NCBI GenBank assembly: GCA_019239915.1
Contig: JAFAZF010000051.1
Span: 151,683 to 215,682, forward strand
Direction of reading: 5' to 3'
Source of the DNA: Sphingomonadaceae bacterium
GTDB taxonomy: Bacteria; Pseudomonadota; Alphaproteobacteria; Sphingomonadales; Sphingomonadaceae
DNA: 64,000 nt
The notes beneath the pieces were generated by a model. That model saw only the letters and a program-made list of their open reading frames with translations, was not told the DNA's origin and ran no database searches. Both the position numbers and the translations under genes were made by a program. Positions 42,973-52,558 of the stretch are shown here, piece after piece (position 1 is the stretch's first letter; every line of letters begins with the position of its first letter).

Positions 42973-43066
42973 CCCCTCCCTGGAAAGGAGGGGTTTGGGG
43001 TGGGTCGCGAGGCGAGGTGCGCTGCCGATGGCAACCCACCCCCGGCCCCTCTCTTCCAGGGAGGGG
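42973..43066. repeat. CCCCTCC...GGGTGGGT family palindromic repeat
   Basis: Arms 42973-43005 and 43034-43066 are inverted copies (CCCCTCCCTGGAAAGGAGGG against CTCTTCCAGGGAGGGG). It is the same family as 6891-6988. It lies between the convergent J-domain and SRPBCC genes, where it may act as a terminator. Confidence 0.8.
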
Positions 43067-43072
43067 AGAGAA

Positions 43073-43537
43073 CTATGCAAGCCCTTCCGCGATCGCCTTG
43101 AACTGGTCCGCGACCACGTTCCAGCCCTGGTCGAAGCCCATCGCCAGGTGCTGCCTGTAGGCCTCCTCGGTCCAGTGGCGGGCGGCGGCGGTATAGCGCG
43201 TGCCGCTGCCTTCGTCGGCGAAGCCGAACAGGCCGATCATGAAGGGATCCTGCGGTATCCAGCCCGCTTTGAACGCATTGGTGAAGACGACGCGGCGCGC
43301 GGGATCGACCTCGAGGAAGACGCCCTCCATCGCCGACTCGCTCGCGTTGCCGTTAGCATCGGGGCCACGCATCACCAGCGCCGAGCGGCCACCCGGGCGC
43401 ATATCATGCTCGACGATCTCGGTCGTCCAAGGCTTGGGCGCCCACCAGTCGGTCAGTCGATCGATCCAGGCGCGCCATGCCTGTTCGCGCGGCGCATCGA
43501 TATAACGGGTGACGGAGAGTTCGAGGGGTTCGCTCAT
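43073..43537 (-). CDS. SRPBCC/AHSA1-like protein
   Basis: This 154-residue protein has a START-like fold typical of the Aha1-domain family (LSVTRYIDAPREQAWRAWIDRLTDWWAPKPW; later RYTAAARHWTEEAYRQHLAMGFDQGWN). Ligand is unknown. It is the last gene of a four-gene operon and begins 2 bases after the VOC gene. These genes commonly lie beside HxlR or ArsR regulators. Confidence 0.88.
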   Translation of the reverse strand: MSEPLELSVTRYIDAPREQAWRAWIDRLTDWWAPKPWTTEIVEHDMRPGGRSALVMRGPDANGNASESAMEGVFLEVDPARRVVFTNAFKAGWIPQDPFMIGLFGFADEGSGTRYTAAARHWTEEAYRQHLAMGFDQGWNVVADQFKAIAEGLA

Positions 43538-43539
43538 CG

Positions 43540-44013
43540 TCACTCTCCTCGCCCGGCGCGCCCGAGCGCCGCGATGTCGAACTTCACCATCTTGAGCATC
43601 GCCTCGGCGACGCGCTTGCCAGCGGCCTGATCGCTCGACTGCATCAGTGCTTCGAGCCGGCTCGGGACGATCTGCCAAGCGACGCCCCAACGGTCGCGCA
43701 GCCAGCCGCATCGCTCGGCCTGTCCGCCCTCGAGCAGGCCATCCCAGATACGGTCGAGCTCCTCCTGCGTGTCGCAAGCGATCACGAACGAGACGGCGTG
43801 GTTGAACGGGTCGAGCGGCCCGGCCTGCATCGCCTGGAAGTGCGTGCCGGCAAGCGTGAACTCGACGATGATGACGCTGCCGGCAGGCCCGCTCGGGCTA
43901 TCGGCCGGCATCCGCATCGTCCGCTCGATCCGCGAGTTGGGCACGAGCGAGACGTAGCAGGCGACCGCCGCCTCGACGTCCTTCTCGAACCAAAGACTTG
44001 GAAACACCTTCAT
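43540..44013 (-). CDS. VOC-superfamily PhnB-like (3-demethylubiquinone methyltransferase-type) protein
   Basis: This 157-residue protein matches the PhnB-like VOC group (PSLWFEKDVEAAVACYVSLVPNSRI; HAVSFVIACDTQEELDRIWDGL; CGWLRDRWGVAWQIVPSRL). Despite the family's name, no methyltransferase activity is established. It is the third gene of the operon. Confidence 0.88.
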   Translation of the reverse strand: MKVFPSLWFEKDVEAAVACYVSLVPNSRIERTMRMPADSPSGPAGSVIIVEFTLAGTHFQAMQAGPLDPFNHAVSFVIACDTQEELDRIWDGLLEGGQAERCGWLRDRWGVAWQIVPSRLEALMQSSDQAAGKRVAEAMLKMVKFDIAALGRAGRGE

Positions 44014-44028
44014 TTCGCGCGCTCCCGC

Positions 44029-44376
44029 TCAGGCGTCCGAGACGAGTTCGAAGCCGCCGAAGATCATGCGCCTGCCATCGAACGGCATCTGCATGTCCTT
44101 CATGCGCTCGTCGGCCATCAGCTTAGCCCAAGCGGTGTCGCGCGTCGGCTTGTCGGGCCATTCGACCCAGCCGAAGGTGACGACCTCGCCGGGTTCGGCG
44201 GCGACGGCGCGCTTCATGTCGGTCTGTTTGCCGTCGGGAACGTCGCTGCCCCAGCCGTCGGCCACGCGCGTCGCGCCATATTCGCGGAACAGCGCCGCCA
44301 TCTTGCGCGCGGCGGCGATGAAGGCGTCACGGTCGCCTTCCTTGGTGGGCGTCATGACGCCATCGATATAAGCCAT
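44029..44376 (-). CDS. DUF1428 family protein
   Basis: This 115-residue protein of the DUF1428 (YbaA-like, dimeric alpha-beta barrel) family reads MAYIDGVMTPTKEGDRDAF and GWVEWPDKPTRDTAWAKLM. ATG 44376 is preferred over 44382 because of the AGGAGA spacing. Function is unknown; it is a frequent neighbour of VOC and SRPBCC genes. Confidence 0.85.
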   Translation of the reverse strand: MAYIDGVMTPTKEGDRDAFIAAARKMAALFREYGATRVADGWGSDVPDGKQTDMKRAVAAEPGEVVTFGWVEWPDKPTRDTAWAKLMADERMKDMQMPFDGRRMIFGGFELVSDA

Positions 44377-44401
44377 GGTCATTTCTCCTGCGGGTGAGCG
44401 C

Positions 44402-44821
44402 TCAGGCGGACTCGGGCTGCGACGCGGCTGCCGCGATGTCCATCCAGAGCGGCCCCCAGCTGTGACCATCGAGATCCTCGAAGGCGCGGCTGTACATGAA
44501 GCCCTCGTCCTCGGCGCCGTGCAGTTCGCGGCCGCCGGCGGCGACCGCCGCCTCGCTGATCGCGTCGACCTCGGCGCGGCTGTCGAACGACAGAGCGAAG
44601 GCACAGGCGGATACCGCGCGCGCGTCGGCGATTGGCTTGGCGACGAGCGTCGCATAGAATTCGTGGGTGGTCAGCATGACGCTGATCGTGTCCGACCAGG
44701 CCATCATCGTGGCGTGCGGTCCGCTGAACCGCTCGTTCTGAACGAAGCCGACAGCCTTGTAGAAGGCGGTCGACGCGGCGAGGTCGGCAACCGGCAGGTT
44801 CACGAAGATCATCTTGGCCAT
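44402..44821 (-). CDS. VOC-family (glyoxalase-like) protein
   Basis: This 139-residue protein has the VOC fold (MIFVNLPVADLAASTAFYKAVGF; YSRAFEDLDGHSWGPLW). AGGAG lies 7 bases before ATG 44821. It is the first gene of the operon, divergent from the HxlR regulator, so probably its direct target. Confidence 0.88.
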   Translation of the reverse strand: MAKMIFVNLPVADLAASTAFYKAVGFVQNERFSGPHATMMAWSDTISVMLTTHEFYATLVAKPIADARAVSACAFALSFDSRAEVDAISEAAVAAGGRELHGAEDEGFMYSRAFEDLDGHSWGPLWMDIAAAASQPESA

Positions 44822-44888
44822 CGTCCATCTCCTCACGACTCGATGCTTGAAGCTTGTGCCGGATCAGATTATCTAAAGCAACTATGGA

Positions 44889-44903
44889 GTCACAAAAAGT
44901 AAC
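44889..44903. promoter_or_regulatory. Candidate HxlR operator
   Basis: GTCACAAAAAGTAAC has the dyad GTnAC-N5-GTnAC. It lies just before the preferred start of the HxlR gene and in the shared divergent promoter region. Two copies of AACTATGGAG (44880-44889 and 44901-44910), 21 bases apart, flank it. Confidence 0.4.
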
Positions 44904-44904
44904 T

Positions 44905-45582
44905 ATGGAGCGCAAGCGTTGGTACGAGGACGCCTGCGGTGCCGCGCACGCGCTCGACATTGTCGGCGAGCGGTGGGCGCTGCTCGTCATCCGCGAACTC
45001 ATGTTCGGACCGCGCCGCTTCGGCGAGCTGCGCGCCAATCTGCCCGGGATCAGTGCCAATATTCTGACACAGCGGCTCGAGGGGCTGGAGCGCGAGGGCG
45101 TAGTCGTGCGCCGCAAGCTGCCGCCGCCGGCTTCCGTGCAGGTCTACGAGCTGACGCCCTGGGGCTATGAGGCCGAGCCGATCTTCCAGACGCTCGGCCG
45201 CTGGGCGACGCGTTCGCCGACGCACGATCCGACGCTGCCGATCAGCAACGCCTCGCTGCTGCTCTCCTTCCGAACCATGATCGATGCCGCGAAGGCGCGC
45301 GGTCTCGGCGCCACGATCGCGCTGCGGCTCGGCAACGAGGACTATGTCGCGCGGCTTGCGGATGGCGCGATCGCGATCGCGCGCGGCGAGGCGGAAGCCG
45401 CGGACTTGCGCATCGCGGCTACGGCGGCGGCGCTGGGCGCGGCGATCTATGGGGGTGCGGCCTTCGAGACGCTCGAAGCGCAGGGCGTGCTGGCGCTCGA
45501 GGGGGATCGCGCGTTGGCGCGGCGTTTCGCGACGCTTTTCCCGCTGCCGGAAAAGGCAGACGCTCCGCCACCCCCGGCTTGA
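44905..45582 (+). CDS. HxlR-family regulator with SCP2-like C-terminal domain
   Basis: This 225-residue protein has the HxlR winged helix (YEDACGAAHALDIVGERWALLVIRELMFGPRRFGELRANLPGISANILTQRL). The C-terminal segment of about 85 residues resembles an SCP2-like lipid-binding domain. ATG 44905 is preferred; ATG 44884 is in frame upstream and would place the palindrome within the coding region. The stop lies within a palindromic repeat. It probably regulates the divergent VOC/DUF1428/SRPBCC operon. Confidence 0.9.
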   Translation: MERKRWYEDACGAAHALDIVGERWALLVIRELMFGPRRFGELRANLPGISANILTQRLEGLEREGVVVRRKLPPPASVQVYELTPWGYEAEPIFQTLGRWATRSPTHDPTLPISNASLLLSFRTMIDAAKARGLGATIALRLGNEDYVARLADGAIAIARGEAEAADLRIAATAAALGAAIYGGAAFETLEAQGVLALEGDRALARRFATLFPLPEKADAPPPPA

Positions 45583-45646
45583 TCCGGGTCCCGCCGTTTT
45601 GAACCGATGGAGAGAGAAGCGGGGCCCCCGCCCGGAGGCCGGGGCG
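45569..45646. repeat. Palindromic repeat overlapping the 3' end of the HxlR gene
   Basis: The arms CACCCCCGGCTTGATCCGGG (45569 onward) and CGCCCGGAGGCCGGGGCG (ending 45646) are an imperfect inverted pair of the CACCCCGGC type. The HxlR stop falls inside the left arm. Confidence 0.6.
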
Positions 45647-45764
45647 AGGTGGTCTTTTGATCGAACCGCATTGGGCACCGCAGCGCAGCATGAGCGTTGC
45701 GGCACAGGCCGGTAGGCTTTACCGGCTTGGCACCGAGCGCCATCGCGCGAGCAGGAATCCCTTC

Positions 45765-46769
45765 ATGACCGACCTTCCCAACGTCCAGCCCGATTCGCGG
45801 AGCGCCACGGTGCTCGACGCGCCCGACCGCAAGCTGAGCGTGCGCGACATCTTCGGGATCGACGTCGACATGCAGGTGCCCGCCTTTTCCGAGGCCGACG
45901 AGCGCGTGCCGGACCTCGATCCGGCCTATGTCTTCGACAAGGAGACGACGCTCGCGATCCTCGCCGGCTTCGCGCACAATCGCCGCGTGATGGTCCAGGG
46001 CTATCACGGCACCGGTAAGTCGACGCATATCGAACAGGTCGCGGCGCGGCTCAACTGGCCGTGCATCCGCATCAACCTCGACGCGCACGTCTCCCGCATC
46101 GATCTGATCGGCCGCGACGCGATCGTGCTGCGCGACGGCCAGCAGGTCACCGAGTTCCGCGAGGGCCTGCTGCCGTGGGCGCTGCAGACGCCGACCGCGC
46201 TCGTCTTCGACGAATATGACGCCGGGCGGCCCGACGTGATGTTCGTGATCCAGCGCGTGCTCGAGGCCGAGGGCAAGCTCACGCTGCTCGATCAGAACCG
46301 CGTGATCCGCGCCAATCCGTGGTTCCGCCTGTTCTCGACCGCCAACACCGTCGGCCTCGGCGATACCAGCGGGCTCTACCATGGCACCCAGCAGATCAAC
46401 CAGGGCCAGATGGACCGCTGGAACATCGTCGTCACGCTCAACTATCTGCCCGCCGCGGTCGAGGCGCAGATCGTGCTCGCCAAGTCGGGCGAATATGACA
46501 AGCCGGACGGCAAGCGGGTCGTCGACCAGATGGTGAAGGTCGCCGATCTCACGCGCCAGGGCTTCGTCAACGGCGACATCTCGACGGTGATGAGCCCGCG
46601 CACGGTGATCAGCTGGGCGCAGAACGCGCTGATCTTCGGCGACGTCGGTTTCGCGTTCCGACTGACCTTCCTCAACAAGTGCGACGAGGCCGAGCGCACG
46701 ATGGTCGCAGAATATTATCAGCGCGTTTTCGGCAAGGATCTGCCGGAAAGCGTGGCGGGGAAGAAGTGA
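45765..46769 (+). CDS. cobS: Cobaltochelatase subunit CobS-like AAA+ ATPase
   Basis: This 334-residue AAA+ protein has Walker [10 protein letters not shown] at 79-87 and a Walker [14 protein letters not shown]. The N-terminus ([21 protein letters not shown]) is typical of CobS. CobS/CobT form a MoxR/vWA-type chelatase that inserts cobalt with CobN in aerobic B12 synthesis. No cobN or other cob gene is in the window, so the pair may serve another protein-remodelling role. cobT follows after a repeat. Confidence 0.93.
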   Translation: MTDLPNVQPDSRSATVLDAPDRKLSVRDIFGIDVDMQVPAFSEADERVPDLDPAYVFDKETTLAILAGFAHNRRVMVQGYHGTGKSTHIEQVAARLNWPCIRINLDAHVSRIDLIGRDAIVLRDGQQVTEFREGLLPWALQTPTALVFDEYDAGRPDVMFVIQRVLEAEGKLTLLDQNRVIRANPWFRLFSTANTVGLGDTSGLYHGTQQINQGQMDRWNIVVTLNYLPAAVEAQIVLAKSGEYDKPDGKRVVDQMVKVADLTRQGFVNGDISTVMSPRTVISWAQNALIFGDVGFAFRLTFLNKCDEAERTMVAEYYQRVFGKDLPESVAGKK

Positions 46770-46774
46770 CCGGT

Positions 46775-46860
46775 CTCTCGTCATGCCAGCCAAAGCTGGC
46801 ATCTCGGGCTGTAGGCTGCGCGCTCGCCGCACGAGACCGCAGCTCTCGCTGGGGTGACGG
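46775..46860. repeat. Palindromic repeat, CGTCATGCCAGC family, between cobS and cobT
   Basis: Arms 46775-46805 (TCGTCATGCCAGCCAAAGCT onward) and 46832-46860 (AGCTCTCGCTGGGGTGACGG at its end) are imperfect inverted copies. The element fills the cobS-cobT gap. Confidence 0.6.
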
Positions 46861-46870
46861 ATACTAGCCG

Positions 46871-48703
46871 ATGGCCGAAACTCCTCCCCTCGAAGCCTTC
46901 CGCGTCGCGCTCGGCGGGGCTGCGCGCGCCTTGGCGCGCGAGCCCGAGCTCGAGCTCGCCTGGACGGCGGACGCGCCGCTCGCGAGCGGCAAGTCGCTCA
47001 AGGTGCCGATGCCGGGGCGTGGGCTTCCGGCCGATCAGGTCGCCGAGGCGCGCGGCGCCGCCGACGGCTTCGCGCTGCGGCTGCGGCATCACAACGCCGC
47101 GCTCCACGCCAGGGGTGCGCCGGCCGAGGCGACCGCGCGCGCGGTGTTCGACGCGGTCGAGCAGGCGCGCGTCGAGGCGCTGGGTTCGCGCGCGATGGCG
47201 GGCGTGCGCGACAATCTCACGAGCGCCCTCACCGCACGCTTCCGCTCCGATCCGCTGACGCGGGCGCGCAACGCCGACGAGGTGCCGCTCGCCTCGGCGC
47301 TCGGCCTGATCGTGCGCGAGCGGCTGACCGGCGAGGTGCCGCCCGCCGCCGCCGCCGCCGGCCTCGCGATGGTGCGCGAGTGGATCGAGGACAAGGCCGG
47401 CGCAGACCTCGACGCGCTGTCGCTGCTCGTCGATGACCAGCAGTCCTTCGCCAAGCTCGCGACGCGGCTGCTCGAGGATCTCGAGCTCGTGCAGGCGGAG
47501 TCGGCGCCGGAGACCGACCCTGACGAGGGCGACGAGCCCGAAGGCGAAGATCAGGACAGCGGCGACGACAGCGACCAGGAAGGCGAGGAGGGCGCCGCCA
47601 GCGACTCCGACGTCGAGGTGCGCTCGGACAGCAGCTCCGGCGAGGAGGAAGAGGGCGAAACGCGCGAGCGCGAGATGGAGTCCGACCCCGACAGCGAGGA
47701 GGGCATGGGCGACGACGGCGAGGAGGGCATGATGCCGGTTCGCCCGAACCGGCCGTCTGCCGACCTCGGGCCGATCGTCGACTACAAGTCGTTCACCGCC
47801 AGGTTCGACGAGGTCGTCGAGGCGACCGAGCTCTGCGACGAGGACGAGCTCACCCGGCTGCGGGCCTATCTCGATCAGCAGCTCACCCATCTTCAGGGCG
47901 TCGTCACCAAGCTGGCCAACCGCCTGCAGCGCCGGCTGATGGCGCAGCAGAGCCGGAGCTGGGACTTCGATCAGGAGGAAGGGCTGCTCGATGCCGCGCG
48001 GCTGGCGCGCGTGGTCGTCAGCCCCGGCCAGTCGCTGAGCTACAAGATCGAGCGCGACACCGACTTCCGCGACACAGTGGTGACGCTGCTCATCGACAAT
48101 TCGGGTTCGATGCGCGGGCGCCCGATCTCGATCGCGGCGATTTCCGCCGACATCCTCGCGCGCACGCTCGAGCGTTGCGGCGTCAAGACCGAGATCCTCG
48201 GCTTCACGACGCGCGCCTGGAAGGGCGGGCAGAGCCGGGAAGCCTGGCTGCAAGCTGGGCGACCACCGCTGCCGGGCCGCCTCAACGACCTGCGGCACAT
48301 CGTCTACAAGAAGGCCGACGAACCGTGGCGGCGCGCGCGCAAGAATCTCGGGCTGATGATGCGCGAGGGGCTGCTCAAGGAGAATATCGACGGCGAGGCG
48401 CTCTTGTGGGCCCACAACCGGCTGATCGGCCGTCCCGAGGAGCGTCGCATCCTGATGGTGATCTCGGACGGTGCGCCGGTCGACGATTCGACGCTGTCGG
48501 TGAATTCGGGGAGTTATCTGGAGCGGCATCTGAGGCAGGTGATCGGCTGGATCGAGAACCGCTCGCCGGTTGAACTCGTCGCGATCGGCATCGGCCACGA
48601 CGTCACGCGCTATTATGCGCGCGCGGTGACGATCATGGACGTCGAGCAGCTTGGCGGCACGATGGTCGAGCAGCTCGCGGACCTGTTCGACGAGAAGGGC
48701 TGA
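46871..48703 (+). CDS. cobT: Cobaltochelatase subunit CobT-like (vWA) protein
   Basis: This 610-residue protein has an N-terminal CobT helical domain (about 1-215) and a long acidic Asp/Glu/Ser linker (about 217-290). The C-terminal von Willebrand A domain has the MIDAS motif DNSGS at D409 and [11 protein letters not shown]. It is the partner of CobS. The acidic linker is normal for this family. Confidence 0.93.
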   Translation: MAETPPLEAFRVALGGAARALAREPELELAWTADAPLASGKSLKVPMPGRGLPADQVAEARGAADGFALRLRHHNAALHARGAPAEATARAVFDAVEQARVEALGSRAMAGVRDNLTSALTARFRSDPLTRARNADEVPLASALGLIVRERLTGEVPPAAAAAGLAMVREWIEDKAGADLDALSLLVDDQQSFAKLATRLLEDLELVQAESAPETDPDEGDEPEGEDQDSGDDSDQEGEEGAASDSDVEVRSDSSSGEEEEGETREREMESDPDSEEGMGDDGEEGMMPVRPNRPSADLGPIVDYKSFTARFDEVVEATELCDEDELTRLRAYLDQQLTHLQGVVTKLANRLQRRLMAQQSRSWDFDQEEGLLDAARLARVVVSPGQSLSYKIERDTDFRDTVVTLLIDNSGSMRGRPISIAAISADILARTLERCGVKTEILGFTTRAWKGGQSREAWLQAGRPPLPGRLNDLRHIVYKKADEPWRRARKNLGLMMREGLLKENIDGEALLWAHNRLIGRPEERRILMVISDGAPVDDSTLSVNSGSYLERHLRQVIGWIENRSPVELVAIGIGHDVTRYYARAVTIMDVEQLGGTMVEQLADLFDEKG

Positions 48704-48710
48704 AGGACGA

Positions 48711-48785
48711 GTGCCCCTGCGAAAGCAGGAACTCGAACACAGCCGTAGCGCTTGCGGCTCCCGCGTCCTGCGTTCGCAGGAGCAC
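48711..48785. repeat. Palindromic repeat downstream of cobT
   Basis: GTGCCCCTGCGAAAGCAGGA (48711-48730) and TCCTGCGTTCGCAGGAGCAC (48766-48785) form an inverted pair. It lies between cobT and the Tat-exported oxidoreductase gene. Confidence 0.7.
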
Positions 48786-48865
48786 CGCGGAGTTTGATTG
48801 AGCCGGTTTGACGCTCCCTATCTGTGATCTTAATTTGCGCCGAGCAGGCTAAGCGAGGTGATGGC

Positions 48866-50770
48866 GTGGGTTCGGGCAGCGGGCGGGGCGGGCCGATCAC
48901 CCGGCGCGATTTCGTCAACGGCGTCGCGGTCGGCGCCGCGGGCGTAGCGGCCTCCGCGTGGCTGCCGGGCATGGCCGCTGCCGACACCGTCCAGCAGCCG
49001 CCTGGCGCCGCCTCCTACCCGCCGTTGCGCACCGGTCTGCGGGGCTCCCATCCCGGTTCGTTCGAGATGGCACATGTGCTGCGCGACGGCGGTCATCCCG
49101 GGCGCGGGGCGCCGGCGGATACCGGCGAGCATTATGATCTCGTCGTCGTCGGGGGCGGCATCAGCGGGCTCGCCGCCGCCCACTTCTTTCGCGAAGCCAA
49201 GCCGCAGGCGAAGATCCTGATCCTCGACAATCATGACGATTTCGGCGGCCATGCCAAGCGCAACGAGTTCCACCCGGTGCGCGGGGCGACACTGCTCTGC
49301 AACGGCGGCACGCTCGGCATCGACAGTCCCTATCCCTACAGCCCCCAGGCGGACGGCCTCCTCAAGGCGATCGGCATCGACGCGGCGGCGCTCAAGCCGA
49401 TCGAGAAGGAGGATGTCTACGCGGCGCGGGGCCTCGGCCGCGCGATCTTCTTCGACAAGGCGACGTTCGGGCGCGATCATCTCGCCGTCGGTGCCGGCAC
49501 GCGGCCGTTCGAGCAGCTGCTGGCGGGCGCACCGCTGAGCGACAAGGCCAAGCAGGACATCGCCACGATCGAGAGCGGCGGCGGCGACTATCTTCCCGGG
49601 CTCGGCTCGGCCGAGAAGAAGGACCGGCTCAGCCGGATGAGCTACAAGGCCTATCTCGCCGATCATGCCAAGGCGGATGCGCAAGCGCTCGCCTATTTCC
49701 AGCCGCGCTCGCAGGGCTGGTGGGGCGTCGGCATCGACGCCATCACCGCGCTCGACGCCTGGGGCATGGGCTTCCCCGGTTTCGAAGGGCTGAAGCTCGA
49801 CAAGGGCGGCATTCCGCGCATGGGCTTCACGCCGCGCGGCTATGCCGACACCGGCGGCAGCTACACGCTGCATCTGCCGGACGGCAACGCGACGATCGCG
49901 CGGCGGCTGGTCGGAGCCTTGGTCCCGGGCGCGCTACCCGCCGGCGGCGTCGCGGACACGATGCTGGCGCCGGTCGACTACACCATGCTCGATCGGCCGG
50001 GTCAGCGCGTGCGCATCCGGCTCTCGAGCATTGTCGTCGCGGTCCACCACGAGGCCGACCCGCGCACCGCGAAGGGCGTCGACATCACCTATGTTGCGGG
50101 CAGCGATCTTCGGAAGGTCCATGCCGGACAGGTGATCATGGCCTCGTGGAACATGATGATCCCCTATGTCGTGCCCGAGCTGCCGGAGCCTCAGAAGGCG
50201 GCGTTGCACGCGCTGGTCAAGGCGCCGCTGGTCTACACCTCGGTCGCACTCGCCGGCTGGCAGGCGTTCGATCGGCTGAAGGTGGCGCAGGTCTATGCGC
50301 CCGGCTGTTTCTTCACCGACTATCGGCTGAACGAGATGGTGGATATCGGCGGCTATGCGACGCCGCGGGATCCCACGATGCCGACGGTGGTGCGGATGGA
50401 GCATGTTCCTTGCATGCCCGGTCTACCCGAATTCGATCAGAACCGGGCCGGTCGCGCCGAGCTGCTGGCGACGCCGTTCGAGACGTTCGAGCATCATGTC
50501 CGCGACGAGCTCGGCCGGGCGCTCGGGCAGGGCGGCTTCGATCCCGACCGCGACGTCACGGCGATCACGGTGAACCGCTGGCCGCACGGCTACGCGCCGG
50601 AGTACAACCCGTTGTGGGAGGAACTGCTACCCGACGCGCAGCAGCCCACCGTGATCGCACGCGCGCGCTTCGGCCGGATCGCGATCGCCAATGCCGATAG
50701 CGGCCGCGGCGCCTACACCAACGTCGCGATCGACCAGGCGCATCGCGCGGTGGCGGAGCTGCTCGGCTGA
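48866..50770 (+). CDS. Tat-exported FAD/NAD(P)-binding oxidoreductase, spermidine dehydrogenase-like
   Basis: This 634-residue protein has a twin-arginine signal (ITRRDFVNGVAVGAAGVAASAWLPGMAAA) and an FAD-binding fold (YDLVVVGGGISGLAAAHFFRE, then ILILDNHDDFGGHAKRNEF). The final block GRIAIANADSGRGAYTNVAIDQAHRAV resembles amine-oxidase-type flavoproteins. The domain layout is like periplasmic spermidine dehydrogenase (SpdH), but that name is inference. GTG 48866 is chosen because GAGG lies 7 bases upstream. A GntR gene overlaps its stop. Confidence 0.85.
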   Translation: MGSGSGRGGPITRRDFVNGVAVGAAGVAASAWLPGMAAADTVQQPPGAASYPPLRTGLRGSHPGSFEMAHVLRDGGHPGRGAPADTGEHYDLVVVGGGISGLAAAHFFREAKPQAKILILDNHDDFGGHAKRNEFHPVRGATLLCNGGTLGIDSPYPYSPQADGLLKAIGIDAAALKPIEKEDVYAARGLGRAIFFDKATFGRDHLAVGAGTRPFEQLLAGAPLSDKAKQDIATIESGGGDYLPGLGSAEKKDRLSRMSYKAYLADHAKADAQALAYFQPRSQGWWGVGIDAITALDAWGMGFPGFEGLKLDKGGIPRMGFTPRGYADTGGSYTLHLPDGNATIARRLVGALVPGALPAGGVADTMLAPVDYTMLDRPGQRVRIRLSSIVVAVHHEADPRTAKGVDITYVAGSDLRKVHAGQVIMASWNMMIPYVVPELPEPQKAALHALVKAPLVYTSVALAGWQAFDRLKVAQVYAPGCFFTDYRLNEMVDIGGYATPRDPTMPTVVRMEHVPCMPGLPEFDQNRAGRAELLATPFETFEHHVRDELGRALGQGGFDPDRDVTAITVNRWPHGYAPEYNPLWEELLPDAQQPTVIARARFGRIAIANADSGRGAYTNVAIDQAHRAVAELLG

Positions 50771-51429
50771 ACGCGCGTGCGCCCGATCCGGACGCGGGCG
50801 AAGCGACGCTCCGCGCCGGCGTCTATGCCGAGCTTCGACATCGTCTCATCACCGGCCGCATCGCGCCGGGCGTCGGGCTTTCGACACGCGGCCTCGCGCA
50901 GCAGCTCGGCGTCAGCCAGATGCCGGTGCGCGATGCGCTCTCACGGCTGGCGTCGGAAGGTGCGGTCGAGATCCGCTCCAAGCGCCGGATCGTCGTGCCG
51001 GTGATGGCACCCGCGCGGATCGCCGAGGTGATGCATTGCCGCCGCCTTCTCGAGCCCGAGGCGGCGGCGCTGGCGCTTTCCGCGATCGACGCGCGGCTGC
51101 TCCGCCGGCTGCGCGACGCCGACGCCGCGATCGACCGCGCACTCGAGGGCGGTGACATCAACGCCTATATGGAGAACAACTACGCCTTCCACTTCCTGAT
51201 CTACCGCGCGCCCGGCGAGGGCGTGCTGACGCGGATGATCGAGATGCTGTGGATGCGGTTCGGACCGCTGATGCGGGTGGTCTACGGCCGCGTCGGCACC
51301 GCCCGGCTGATCGACCAGCACCAGCAGGCATTGGACGCGATCGTCCGCGGCGATGCCGGTACCCTCCGCGCTGCGATCGCCGGCGACATCGCCGACGGCG
51401 AACGGCTCATCGCAGAGGGAGAGGGGTAG
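50767..51429 (+). CDS. GntR/FCD-family regulator with no canonical start codon
   Basis: This protein of about 220 residues has the GntR winged helix (LRAGVYAELRHRLITGRIAPG then TRGLAQQLGVSQMPVRDALSRLASEG) and an FCD effector domain. The open frame from 50701 has no ATG, GTG or TTG before ATG 50920, and starting there would cut away half of the HTH. A CTG at 50767, overlapping the upstream TGA (CTGA) with GGAG 8 bases before it, is the best start. It probably regulates the oxidoreductase upstream. Confidence 0.8.
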   Translation: MNARAPDPDAGEATLRAGVYAELRHRLITGRIAPGVGLSTRGLAQQLGVSQMPVRDALSRLASEGAVEIRSKRRIVVPVMAPARIAEVMHCRRLLEPEAAALALSAIDARLLRRLRDADAAIDRALEGGDINAYMENNYAFHFLIYRAPGEGVLTRMIEMLWMRFGPLMRVVYGRVGTARLIDQHQQALDAIVRGDAGTLRAAIAGDIADGERLIAEGEG

Positions 51430-51439
51430 GCATCGCAAT

Positions 51440-51525
51440 CCGTTCGCAATGAGCCTGTCGAAGTGCTGTTCTTTCCGACCGCAGCGGGAAGAGGAACAGT
51501 ATTTCGACAAGCTCAGCACGAACGG
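51440..51525. repeat. CCGTTCG-family palindromic repeat
   Basis: The arms 51440-51471 and 51494-51525 (CCGTTCG...GAGCCTGTCGAAGTGCTGTT against GAACAGTATTTCGACAAGCT, then CACGAACGG) are well matched. It lies between the convergent GntR and sulfate-binding genes. Confidence 0.8.
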
Positions 51526-51538
51526 AGTATAGCGGTTC

Positions 51539-52558
51539 CTACCGCTTCGCGTCGGCGAAGATCTGGTCGAACACGCCGCCGTCAGCGAAATGCGTCGCCT
51601 GCACGCGCTGCCAGCCGCCGAAATTCTTGTCGATCTGGAAAAGCGGGATCTTCGGGAACTGGCCGGTATATTTGGCCGCCGCGGCGGCACCGGTCGGACG
51701 GTAGTAGTTCCTGCCGATGATGTCCTGCGCCTGCGGCGTGTAGAGGAAGCGCAGATAGGCCTCGGCCACCTTGCGCGTGCCCTTGGCGTCGACGACCTTG
51801 TCGACCACCGCGACCGGCGGCTCGGCGCGGATCGAAACCGACGGCACGACGATGTCGAACTTGTCCTTGCCGAACTCGTTCTGCGCGAGGAACGCTTCGT
51901 TCTCCCAGGCGAGCAGCACGTCGCCCTGGCCGCGCTGCACGAAGGTCGTGGTGGCGCCGCGCGAGCCGCTGTCCAGCACCGGCACGTTGTGGAACAGCTT
52001 GGTCATGTAGTCACGGGCCTTGGCATCGGAGCCATAGGTCTTGCGCGCATAACCCCACGCCGCCAGGTAGTTCCAGCGCGCGCCGCCGCTCGTCTTCGGG
52101 TTGGGCGTGATGACCTTCACGTCCGGCTTGATCAGGTCGCCCCAATCGTGGATCCCCTTGGGATTGCCCTTGCGGACGAGGAACACGATCGTCGAGAAAT
52201 AGGGCGTGGACTTGTTCGGCAGCCGCGTCTGCCAATTGGCCGGCAGCAGCTGCGCCTTCGAGGCGAGCGCATCGATGTCGTAGGCGAGCGCGAGTGTGAC
52301 GACGTCGGCCTGGAGACCTTCGATCACCGCGCGGCTCTGCGCGCCGGAGCCGCCGTGGCTCTGGTTGATGACGACATCCTGGCCGGTCTTTGCCTTCCAC
52401 TCTTTCGCAAACGCGACGTTGACGTCGCGATAGAGTTCGCGTGTCGGATCATAGGAGACGTTGAGCAGCTGGACCGGCTCGGCCGCCACGAGCGCGCTAG
52501 GCGCTACCAGCGCGGCGGCGAGCGTGCCGGCCAACGCCTTCAGAAACAATCGACGCAT
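51539..52558 (-). CDS. Sulfate ABC transporter substrate-binding protein
   Basis: This 339-residue periplasmic protein has a signal peptide (about 1-26). It shows the Sbp/CysP features [47 protein letters not shown] and [17 protein letters not shown]. It binds sulfate or thiosulfate. No cysTWA permease or ATPase genes lie nearby, so its partners are elsewhere. Confidence 0.95.
   Translation of the reverse strand: MRRLFLKALAGTLAAALVAPSALVAAEPVQLLNVSYDPTRELYRDVNVAFAKEWKAKTGQDVVINQSHGGSGAQSRAVIEGLQADVVTLALAYDIDALASKAQLLPANWQTRLPNKSTPYFSTIVFLVRKGNPKGIHDWGDLIKPDVKVITPNPKTSGGARWNYLAAWGYARKTYGSDAKARDYMTKLFHNVPVLDSGSRGATTTFVQRGQGDVLLAWENEAFLAQNEFGKDKFDIVVPSVSIRAEPPVAVVDKVVDAKGTRKVAEAYLRFLYTPQAQDIIGRNYYRPTGAAAAAKYTGQFPKIPLFQIDKNFGGWQRVQATHFADGGVFDQIFADAKR

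Noticed and set aside
46781..48598. 605-codon minus-strand open frame opposite cobT
   Set aside because: It is an antisense shadow of the acidic and vWA regions of cobT with no domain signature.
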